From positions 1 through 5,505 of the forward strand of contig JAFAEU010000112.1 in assembly GCA_023423855.1 (NCBI GenBank): a stretch of DNA of 5,505 bases, read 5' to 3'. This document shows, in pieces, positions 1-4,439 of the stretch (the stretch's first letter is position 1; each line of letters begins with the position of its first letter). The stretch is from Pseudomonadota bacterium. GTDB taxonomy: Bacteria; Pseudomonadota; Gammaproteobacteria; Xanthomonadales; Xanthomonadaceae. The position numbers and the translations under genes were made by a program. Under the pieces are notes generated by a model that worked only from the letters and a program-made list of their open reading frames with translations, had not been told where the DNA came from and did not search any database.

Positions 1-756
1 CTGCGCGCCGATGCCTTCGAGCGACAGCGACATGCTCTGGTTGAACAGCTTCGCCGCGCGCGGGTTCAGGTAGTCGGTATGCGGGTCGACCGTCGCGGTG
101 TAGGCGTTGAGGAAGGTCTGGAACGCATCCTCCTGCTTGAGTGCGGCGACGCTGTTGGCGAGGTTGAGGTAGCGCCGGTCGAGCGTCTTGCGGATCTCGT
201 CGGGCTTCTTGCCGGCGAGCTTGAGGCGCAGCCAGTCGTTGCGCACCGACTGCCGCCACAGCGCATCGAGCGCGGCCGCGTCGGCGGCCCAGGGCGCGTC
301 CTCGCGGTCGTATTCCCAGCGGTCGCTGCCGGTGAAGTCGAAGATGTCCTGCTTGAGCAGTCCGCGCGCCGAGGCGATGCGGTCTGCCACACGCTGCTGG
401 TACAGCGCGAAGATGGTGTAGGCGGGGTCGAGGTTGCCGTTGCGCACGGCATCGCCCATGCCGGCCTTGTAGGGCTGGAACTTCGCGATGTCCTGGGCGG
501 TGAAGAACAGCTTGGCGCCGTCCAGCGACTCGAGGTACTTGTCGAAGATCTCCGTCGACATCGTCGCGTCGAGCGGCCGCGGGCGGTAGGCGTAGCGGCT
601 GTCCGACAGCAGGCCGTAGACCAGCTTCGAGGTGGTGACCTGCTCGGCGGTCGGCGTGCCCGGCAGCGCGATGCCGTCGGCGCGCGCCATCAGCCCCAGG
701 GGCACGGCCAGCACCAGCGCGATCAGGGACACGGAAGCGATGCGGTTCAGATTCAT
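1..756 (-). CDS. prc: Carboxy-terminal processing (tail-specific) protease Prc/Tsp, N-terminal part, runs off left edge
   Basis: Family role: Prc/Tsp is a periplasmic S41 serine protease that degrades proteins with non-polar C-termini and trims envelope proteins, including peptidoglycan enzymes. Seen: 252 codons are present from the ATG at 756-754 and the frame is still open at base 1. Residues 1-26 look like a Sec signal peptide (basic residue R5, hydrophobic core, ARA then DG). Residues 27-220 match the N-terminal helical region. DPHTDYLNPR (about 224-233) followed by SLSLEGIGA closely matches the E. coli Prc stretch just before its PDZ domain. The PDZ domain, the Ser/Lys catalytic dyad and the C-terminus lie outside the window; the E. 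coli protein is about 680 residues, so roughly a third is seen. The start is supported by the signal peptide and an AGGA ribosome site about 10 bases upstream. It is probably transcribed from its own promoter in the 212-bp gap after lipA. Confidence 0.93.
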   Translation of the reverse strand, partial: MNLNRIASVSLIALVLAVPLGLMARADGIALPGTPTAEQVTTSKLVYGLLSDSRYAYRPRPLDATMSTEIFDKYLESLDGAKLFFTAQDIAKFQPYKAGMGDAVRNGNLDPAYTIFALYQQRVADRIASARGLLKQDIFDFTGSDRWEYDREDAPWAADAAALDALWRQSVRNDWLRLKLAGKKPDEIRKTLDRRYLNLANSVAALKQEDAFQTFLNAYTATVDPHTDYLNPRAAKLFNQSMSLSLEGIGAQ

Positions 757-798
757 CTGGAACGATCCTGGAGAACGACCTTGGGCGACGGCCCATCC

Positions 799-826
799 AC
801 TATGCCGCCGGGCTGCGACCGCGCAA
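799..826 (-). promoter_or_regulatory. Likely sigma-70-type promoter of prc
   Basis: On the minus strand TTGCGC (826-821, three of six consensus bases including TTG) is followed 16 bases later by CATAGT (804-799, four of six). Transcription would begin near base 792, leaving a 5' leader of about 35 bases before the prc ATG with room for the AGGA ribosome site. The pair lies in the only sizeable gap between lipA and prc. This is pattern matching and has not been scored statistically. Confidence 0.45.
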
Positions 827-844
827 CAGTGCACAAAGTTGCAC
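821..844 (-). promoter_or_regulatory. Dyad-symmetric possible operator overlapping the prc -35 box
   Basis: On the minus strand GTGCAAC (844-838) and GTTGCGC (827-821) form an inverted repeat matching at 6 of 7 positions. A perfect GTGCAC palindrome (834-829) lies almost at its centre. The right half-site overlaps the proposed prc -35 hexamer, where a bound repressor could block RNA polymerase. No regulator is identified. In GC-rich DNA some dyads arise by chance. Confidence 0.3.
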
Positions 845-891
845 GGCGACAGGGATTCACTCTAGCGAGCCGGGCTGGAGGCCATGTGAAT

Positions 892-926
892 GCCCGTTTC
901 CGGCCCGGGAACACCTGCGAACGGGC
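892..926 (-). terminator. Weak candidate terminator hairpin downstream of lipA
   Basis: The arms GCCCGTT and AACGGGC (892-898 and 920-926) are perfect 7-base complements around a 21-base, GC-rich interior. The element lies about 45 bases past the lipA stop. No T-run follows on the minus strand, so intrinsic termination would be weak. Between this hairpin and lipA lies a short direct repeat, ACCGGCCCG twice with one base between (minus strand, 968-950). Confidence 0.25.
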
Positions 927-968
927 CTCGCGGCGCGAATCGGCCGTTCCGGGCCGGTGCGGGCCGGT

Positions 969-1976
969 TCAGGCGGCGACGCCGGCCTCCATCGCCTGGC
1001 GGTCGGCGTGGTAGGACGAGCGCACCAGCGGCCCGGAGGCGACGTGGCTGAAGCCCAGCGCCATGCCGTAGGTCTCCAGCGCCTTGAACTCGTCCGGCGT
1101 CCAGTAGCGCAGCACCGGGTGGTGGTGCGCCGAGGGCTGCAGGTACTGGCCGATGGTGACCATGTCCACGTCGTGCGCGCGCAGGTCGCGCAGGGTGCCC
1201 TGCACCTGCTCCATGGTCTCGCCGAGGCCGAGCATGATCCCGGACTTGGTCGGCACGTCCGGGTGCTGGGCCTTGAACTTCTGCAGCAGGGTCAGCGACC
1301 ACTGGTAGTCGGCGCCCGGGCGCACGTTGCGGTAGAGCTCTGGCACGGTCTCGACGTTGTGGTTGAACACGTCCGGCGGGCTCTCGGCGAGGATCTCCAG
1401 CGCGCGCTCCATGCGGCCCTTGCCGCGGAAGTCGGGCGTGAGGATCTCGATGCGGATCTTCGGCGACTGCCTGCGCACCTCGCGGATGCAGTCGACGAAA
1501 TGCCGGGCGCCGCCGTCGCGCAGGTCGTCGCGGTCGACCGAGGTGATGACCACGTACTTCAGGCCCATGTCGGCGATGGTGTTGGCCAGGTTCAGCGGCT
1601 CGGACGCGTCCGGCGGCTTCGGCCGGCCGTGGGCGACGTCGCAGAAGCTGCAGCGGCGGGTGCAGACCTCGCCCAGGATCATGAAGGTCGCGGTGCCGTG
1701 GCCGAAGCACTCGTGGATGTTCGGGCAGCTGGCTTCCTCGCACACGGTGACCAGGCGGTTCTCGCGCAGCTTCGACTTGAGCGCGGCGACCGCGCCGTTC
1801 GAGGGAATGCGCACCCGGATCCACGACGGCTTGCGCAGCACCGGCGCGTCGGCGAACTGCACCGGCGAGCGCGCGATCTTGTCGCCCGCCACCTGCCTGG
1901 CGCCGGGCTCCAGCGATGCAGGGACGCCGCTGCCGACGACGGCGAGCGGGATGGACTTGGCGCTGGGTTCGGTCAT
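969..1976 (-). CDS. lipA: Lipoyl synthase LipA (radical SAM)
   Basis: LipA inserts sulfur at C6 and C8 of protein-bound octanoate to form the lipoyl cofactor of the pyruvate and 2-oxoglutarate dehydrogenases and glycine cleavage H protein. It is a cytoplasmic radical-SAM enzyme. Seen: 335 residues (E. coli 321), complete. C79, C84 and C90 fit the CX4CX5C ligands of the auxiliary 4Fe-4S cluster, which is consumed as the sulfur source. C105, C109 and C112 form the CX3CX2C motif (CTRRCSFC) of the SAM-binding cluster. The C-terminal RSSY (319-322) holds S321, equivalent to the serine ligand of the auxiliary cluster. The N-terminal 40 residues are poorly conserved. Start: the ATG at 1976 overlaps the lipB stop by four bases (ATGA), and I see no strong ribosome site of its own, so translation is probably coupled to lipB. 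Nothing catalytic appears to be missing. Confidence 0.98.
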   Translation of the reverse strand: MTEPSAKSIPLAVVGSGVPASLEPGARQVAGDKIARSPVQFADAPVLRKPSWIRVRIPSNGAVAALKSKLRENRLVTVCEEASCPNIHECFGHGTATFMILGEVCTRRCSFCDVAHGRPKPPDASEPLNLANTIADMGLKYVVITSVDRDDLRDGGARHFVDCIREVRRQSPKIRIEILTPDFRGKGRMERALEILAESPPDVFNHNVETVPELYRNVRPGADYQWSLTLLQKFKAQHPDVPTKSGIMLGLGETMEQVQGTLRDLRAHDVDMVTIGQYLQPSAHHHPVLRYWTPDEFKALETYGMALGFSHVASGPLVRSSYHADRQAMEAGVAA

Positions 1977-2797
1977 GGCGTGGGGTTGCTGTGCGTGGCC
2001 CCTGCTCCCGCCGGCGGCAGCAGGAAGGGATCGCTGGAGGCAGGCGCGTCCTGCAGCCGCAGGCCGAACTGGCGGGCCAGCTCGTCCAACAGCACCGGCT
2101 TGACGGCGGCCATGCCGGACGGACCGCCCAAGTCTAGCATCGAGGTCACTTCCAGCCCGGCGTAGCCGCAGGGATTGATGCGCCGGAACGGCTCCAGGTC
2201 CATCGCGATGTTGAAGGCGAGCCCGTGGAAGGTCCGGCCGCGGCGCACGCGGATGCCGAGCGCGGCGACCTTGGCGCCGGCCACGTAGACGCCGGGCGCG
2301 CCCTCGCGGCGGGTGGCGACGATGTTCCACTCCAGCAGGGTGTCGATGATCGCCTGCTCGATGCGGCAGACGTAGTCGCGCACGCCGACCCTGAGCCGCT
2401 TGATGTCGAGCAGCGGGTACACGACGATCTGGCCCGGCCCGTGGTAGGTCACCTGGCCGCCGCGGTCGACGTGGACGACGGGGATCTCGCCCGGTGCCAG
2501 TACGTGCTCGGGCTTGCCGGCCTGGCCGAGGGTGAACACCGGGTCGTGTTCGACCACCCACAGTTCATCGGGGGTGCCGTCGTCGCGGGCGTCGGTGAAG
2601 GCCTGCATGGCGCGCCAGACCGGTTCGTAGGGCTGGCGGCCTAGGTCGCGGACGAGGCAATCAGCTCCCTCCCCCGCGTGCGGAGGGTGAGGATGGCCTG
2701 CTTGCGCGGCACTGCCGCGCAGGTCGTCCGAACGCCCGGCGCCCGGCGCCGGGCCGGGCGGGTTGGGGTGGGGGCAATCGGCAGCAACGTCTCTCAC
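1973..2797 (-). CDS. lipB: Octanoyl-[ACP]:protein N-octanoyltransferase LipB; start uncertain
   Basis: LipB transfers octanoate from acyl carrier protein to a lysine of lipoyl domains, the first step of lipoate synthesis, and LipA acts next. Numbering from the GTG at 2797 (274 residues), homology with E. coli and Xanthomonas LipB begins at about residue 47 ([13 protein letters not shown]). [12 protein letters not shown] is at 112-123, the catalytic lysine at K176 (AKVAALG) and the catalytic cysteine at C210 (NPCGYAG). Residues 1-46 are proline-rich translation of palindromic repeat DNA and probably not native protein. In-frame start choices are GTG 2797, CTG 2722 and ATG 2608; the last would remove conserved residues 47-63. 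I list the full open frame because no standard start lies at the expected place. A 25-residue Ala/Pro-rich tail follows the usual C-terminus. The gene belongs to the ybeD-lipB-lipA operon. Function is nearly certain; the start is not. Confidence 0.93.
   Translation of the reverse strand: MRDVAADCPHPNPPGPAPGAGRSDDLRGSAAQAGHPHPPHAGEGADCLVRDLGRQPYEPVWRAMQAFTDARDDGTPDELWVVEHDPVFTLGQAGKPEHVLAPGEIPVVHVDRGGQVTYHGPGQIVVYPLLDIKRLRVGVRDYVCRIEQAIIDTLLEWNIVATRREGAPGVYVAGAKVAALGIRVRRGRTFHGLAFNIAMDLEPFRRINPCGYAGLEVTSMLDLGGPSGMAAVKPVLLDELARQFGLRLQDAPASSDPFLLPPAGAGATHSNPTP
2667..2687. repeat. Left inverted copy of the palindrome, abutting lipB
   Basis: The arms CCCTCC (2667-2672) and GGAGGG (2682-2687) pair around a GC-rich loop. 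Compared with the right copy the core lacks two G residues and carries substitutions, so the palindrome is degenerate. On the minus strand it gives GGGGGAGGGAG, which resembles a strong ribosome site, but no in-frame standard start codon follows it. Confidence 0.55.
2703..2721. repeat. Perfect 9-base inverted repeat in the spacer
   Basis: TGCGCGGCA (2703-2711) and TGCCGCGCA (2713-2721) are perfect complements around the single base 2712. A transcript could form a hairpin by opening the innermost pairs. It lies between the two inverted copies of the larger element. Confidence 0.5.
2733..2760. repeat. Very GC-rich nested palindrome
   Basis: CGCCCGG (2733-2739) and CCGGGCG (2754-2760) are complementary outer arms. 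The interior 2742-2753, CCCGGCGCCGGG, is a perfect palindrome. Every base from 2733 to 2760 is G or C. The structure could slow RNA polymerase between ybeD and lipB or cause sequencing errors; no T-run marks it as an intrinsic terminator in either direction. Confidence 0.5.
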
Positions 2798-2815
2798 CGG
2801 AGGCCCCCATCCCGG

Positions 2816-2839
2816 CCTTCCCCCGCATGCGGGGGAAGG
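2816..2839. repeat. Perfect 24-base palindrome (right copy of the element)
   Basis: Bases 2816-2827 and 2828-2839 are exact reverse complements (CCTTCCCCCGCA then TGCGGGGGAAGG), centred on GCATGC. The palindrome begins ten bases after the ybeD stop codon in the direction of transcription. It is the intact version of the degenerate copy at 2667-2687, in opposite orientation when the flanks are included. Confidence 0.7.
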
Positions 2840-2849
2840 AGCAAAAGCG

Positions 2850-3128
2850 TTACAGCGTCCACTTCACTTCCGGATGCTCGCGCAGCGCCGTATGCGCGGC
2901 TTCGTACTGGGCGCGGTCCTCGGCGCGGAAACGCAGCTTCACCGAGACGAAGCGGCCGCCACTGGACTCGCGCCACGAGATGCTCTCGTCGAGTACCGTG
3001 AGGCCGGCCGCCGTCAGCAGGCGCGGGATTTCGCTTTCCAGGCCGATGTTGGCCGACCCCATCGCGGTGATCTCGAAGGTGCCGGGGAACTGGAAGCCGT
3101 GGTCGGGATTGTCTGACTTGATCTCCAT
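2850..3128 (-). CDS. ybeD: DUF493 (YbeD-like) family protein
   Basis: This encodes a 92-residue cytoplasmic protein of the DUF493/YbeD family, slightly longer than the 87-residue E. coli YbeD. Seen: a [11 protein letters not shown] segment near residues 14-24 parallels FPTPFTYKVMG of YbeD, a hydrophilic stretch [13 protein letters not shown] (55-67) matches the YbeD SSKGNYHSVSI segment, and the C-terminus HPEVKWTL parallels its last strand. This fits a small alpha/beta, ACT-like fold. There is no signal peptide, membrane segment or catalytic motif. The biochemical role of the family is not settled; its regular place beside lipB suggests, without proving, a link to lipoate metabolism. Start: the ATG at 3128 fits the family length. 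The frame stays open upstream to about 3302, but that extension would cross a terminator. No ribosome site precedes the ATG, and a promoter lies so close that the mRNA may be leaderless. Confidence 0.92.
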   Translation of the reverse strand: MEIKSDNPDHGFQFPGTFEITAMGSANIGLESEIPRLLTAAGLTVLDESISWRESSGGRFVSVKLRFRAEDRAQYEAAHTALREHPEVKWTL

Positions 3129-3134
3129 GCCCGG

Positions 3135-3163
3135 ATTATGGGGTCGGCCCGGCGCGAACCCAA
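3135..3163 (-). promoter_or_regulatory. Likely promoter of the ybeD-lipB-lipA operon, leaderless
   Basis: On the minus strand TTGGGT (3163-3158) is followed 17 bases later by CATAAT (3140-3135), which matches the -10 consensus at five of six positions. Only six bases separate the -10 box from the ybeD ATG, so transcription would start at or next to the A of the start codon. The promoter lies just after the terminator of the preceding gene, as expected for the head of an operon. Confidence 0.55.
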
Positions 3164-3182
3164 ACGCCCCCCGCGGAACGCA

Positions 3183-3206
3183 GAAGGCCGCCTTGCGGCG
3201 GCCTTC
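3183..3206 (-). terminator. Intrinsic-type terminator hairpin after the CsgG-family gene
   Basis: GAAGGCCGCC (3183-3192) and GGCGGCCTTC (3197-3206) form a perfect 10-base stem with a 4-base loop, 26 bases past the stop of the CsgG-family gene. On the minus strand the stem ends in TTC and is followed by TGCGTTCCG, a weak T-tract. It separates this gene from the ybeD promoter. Confidence 0.75.
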
Positions 3207-3232
3207 GCGTGTCGAAGCGTGGATCGCAGCGG

Positions 3233-4198
3233 TCAGCGCGACAGCTCCAGCAGGGTCGACGAGACCCAGCCCTTGTTGCCCAGCTCGTCCTCGACTTCCC
3301 ACATCATCCCCTCCTTGGCGCCGGTCGGGTACAGCATCATCCCGACGTCCAGCGAGCGCACCACGCCCTTGCCGTCCGGGCCGGTGAACAGGCGCGCCGG
3401 CTTGGTCACGGTCACCGCCTGCTGCGCGTTCGCCGCCGAGGCGTTGTCCGGCAGGCCGCCGAGCTGGGCGACCAGGTCGGTGTAGGCCTGCAGGTAGGCC
3501 AGGGTGATGACCTGGCCGAGCTCGGTGTTGGCATAGCCGCCGACGCCCGCGGCGCCCAGGCCACTGCCGCCGAACAGGCCACCGCCCGCGCCCCAGCCGA
3601 TGTCGGTCTTCTTGGCGCTGCCCTCGCTCATCGCCACCTGTTCCGACGAACGCACGTCGGTCACGGTCAGCACCACGTCGGCGGTCTTGCTCTTGAAGTT
3701 CAGGCCGCCGACCAGGGCGCCGGCGCGGCCGCCGATCAGGCCGCCCAGCAGGCCGCCCACGGCGTTGCCGCCGGCATTGCTGTTGGCGCCGACCAGGTCG
3801 GGCACCATCACGTAGTCGGCCGCCTTGATCTGGCCCTTGCCGATGTTGGAGCGATTGCGCAGCTCACCGCTGGCGCCGAGGTCACGCTCGCGCATCGCCG
3901 CGTCCAGGCCGGCGCCGCGGTCGACCAAGGTGAAGCAGCGCGACTTGTTGACGAACACCTTGATCAGGCGCGACGGCGCCGGCAGCTGCTGGCCGGTCCA
4001 CCAGTGCACGCCGTCCTCCGGCTCGAGCACCGAGATCGAGCCCAGCGGCGTGGCGCAGGTCGGGATCTGCGCGGTCTGTTCCTTGCGCCGGTCCTGCGCG
4101 CTCTGCCGCTGCGCGAACGCAGGCGCGGCCACGGCCGCCATCACCACCGCCGAGAGCGCGACCGCGGCCGCGCGCTTGCCAGAAAATACGGACATCAT
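3233..4198 (-). CDS. Secreted CsgG/HfaB-family protein with C-terminal SH3-like region
   Basis: 321 residues. Residues 1-29 form a Sec signal peptide (K8 R9, a long Ala/Val core, APAFA then Q30); there is no lipobox, unlike the lipoprotein CsgG. Residues 50-195 resemble the CsgG/HfaB domain: a strand with ISVLEPE, LIKVFVNKSRCFTLVDRG (78-95), an alpha-helical MRERDLGASGE, then AADYVMVPDLV (126-136) and the KTADVVLTVTDVRSSEQV strand pair (171-188). A glycine-rich insert (142-166, GGLLGGLIGG pattern) resembles a glycine zipper, and a second glycine-rich stretch spans 201-221. Residues 262-321 look like an SH3b-type domain ending in GNKGWVSSTLLEL. Two cysteines (C48, C88) could pair in the periplasm. 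CsgG-type proteins form or assist outer-membrane export channels, but no curli genes are here, so the role is unknown. Start: the first of two adjacent ATGs, five bases after AAGGGG. The gene is followed by its own terminator. Confidence 0.8.
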   Translation of the reverse strand: MMSVFSGKRAAAVALSAVVMAAVAAPAFAQRQSAQDRRKEQTAQIPTCATPLGSISVLEPEDGVHWWTGQQLPAPSRLIKVFVNKSRCFTLVDRGAGLDAAMRERDLGASGELRNRSNIGKGQIKAADYVMVPDLVGANSNAGGNAVGGLLGGLIGGRAGALVGGLNFKSKTADVVLTVTDVRSSEQVAMSEGSAKKTDIGWGAGGGLFGGSGLGAAGVGGYANTELGQVITLAYLQAYTDLVAQLGGLPDNASAANAQQAVTVTKPARLFTGPDGKGVVRSLDVGMMLYPTGAKEGMMWEVEDELGNKGWVSSTLLELSR

Positions 4199-4203
4199 TG
4201 TTA

Positions 4204-4209
4204 CCCCTT
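4204..4209 (-). promoter_or_regulatory. Ribosome binding site of the CsgG-family gene
   Basis: On the minus strand AAGGGG (4209-4204) ends five bases before the first ATG (4198) and eight before the second (4195). Both spacings are workable, so the start may be either of the two tandem ATGs; the protein differs by only one methionine. Confidence 0.55.
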
Positions 4210-4304
4210 GGCTTTCATCCTGAAGTGTCGTTCCCGGACGCGCCCTGCGCGCCCACCCCCTCGCGGCCCTCGTCGCATTCCGGCGACGCATCCGCGAAGG
4301 GCGC

Positions 4305-4313
4305 ATCCTAGCA
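4305..4313 (-). promoter_or_regulatory. Possible extended -10 promoter for the CsgG-family gene
   Basis: TGCTAGGAT on the minus strand (4313-4305) fits the extended -10 pattern TGnTAnnnT. No good -35 box lies 15-18 bases upstream. Transcription from here would give a leader of about 100 bases. The leader holds a CGTCGC/GCGACG hairpin (4271-4276 with 4283-4288, loop of six). Confidence 0.3.
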
Positions 4314-4332
4314 AAAGACGGATTCGGAACCG

Positions 4333-4387
4333 GGGTCAGGCCAGCAGGTCGGCCCTGCGTGGCCGACACCCTGGCCACCGATGACCC
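4333..4387. repeat. Large nested inverted repeat downstream of the carboxypeptidase gene
   Basis: Three stacked stems are visible: GGGTCA/TGACCC (4333-4338 with 4382-4387), GGCCAG/CTGGCC (4339-4344 with 4371-4376) and GTCGGCC/GGCCGAC (4348-4354 with 4361-4367, six-base loop). Small internal loops separate them. All 19 pairs are Watson-Crick. It could act as a terminator or as an RNA end-protecting structure for the gene upstream, but there is no T-run. Confidence 0.55.
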
Positions 4388-4391
4388 GGGC

Positions 4392-4415
4392 GTCGGGGGC
4401 GTAGCCCCGACCTAC
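4392..4415 (-). repeat. GTAG-headed REP-like palindrome
   Basis: On the minus strand GTAG (4415-4412) is followed at once by GTCGGGGC, a TAC loop and GCCCCCGAC (4411-4392), a stem-loop with one bulged C. A GTAG tetranucleotide at the foot of a bulged palindrome is the hallmark of REP elements mobilised by RAYT (TnpA-REP) transposases, including the family described in Stenotrophomonas. It begins about 25 bases after the carboxypeptidase stop and may also help end that transcript. No RAYT gene is in the window. Confidence 0.6.
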
Positions 4416-4439
4416 ATCGTCATTGAACGCAAGTGGGTA

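Larger units (their letters stand above)
2663..2845. repeat. Composite palindromic repeat element (MITE/REP-cluster-like) between ybeD and lipB
   Basis: Almost the whole ybeD-lipB spacer is structured. The ends carry inverted copies of one sequence: GCTCCCTCCCCCGC on the plus strand from 2664 and GCTCCTTCCCCCGC on the minus strand from 2844, each continuing through a palindromic core into a GATGG stretch. Between them lie two further hairpins (2703-2721 and 2733-2760) and a G-rich run, GGTTGGGGTGGGGG (2761-2774). Similar C-rich palindromes recur between genes in many Xanthomonadaceae, as I recall. No transposase is present. The left end supplies codons just before the conserved start of LipB. 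Confidence 0.6.

Noticed and set aside
757..968. Small gene in the lipA-prc gap
   Set aside because: Only very short frames occur (for example a 7-codon ATG frame near 886), without ribosome sites or recognisable products.
79..1014. Plus-strand open frame (311 codons) across the prc start and the intergenic region
   Set aside because: It crosses prc, the prc promoter and the lipA stop, and shows no family resemblance. It is a GC-driven shadow.
957..2165. Long plus-strand open frame (402 codons) opposite lipA and lipB
   Set aside because: It is the antisense shadow of two strongly conserved genes in GC-rich DNA. Its product is Ala/Arg/Gly/Val-rich low-complexity sequence with no recognisable domain.
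1977..2561. Extension of the lipA frame upstream of 1976
   Set aside because: The frame is open by chance opposite the lipB reading frame. The upstream residues are Arg/Pro-rich with no LipA homology, and the ATG at 1976 overlaps the lipB stop as is usual in coupled genes.
2663..2845. CRISPR-like array
   Set aside because: The repeats are inverted and palindromic, only two copies exist, and there are no regularly spaced direct repeats or cas genes.
3129..3302. Upstream extension of the ybeD frame
   Set aside because: It would cross the terminator hairpin and promoter and overlap the CsgG-family gene. The 92-residue version fits the family length.
3209..4384. Long plus-strand open frame (391 codons) opposite the CsgG-family gene
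   Set aside because: It is antisense to a gene with a clear signal peptide, ribosome site and terminator. The composition is the typical His/Arg/Ala-rich shadow translation.
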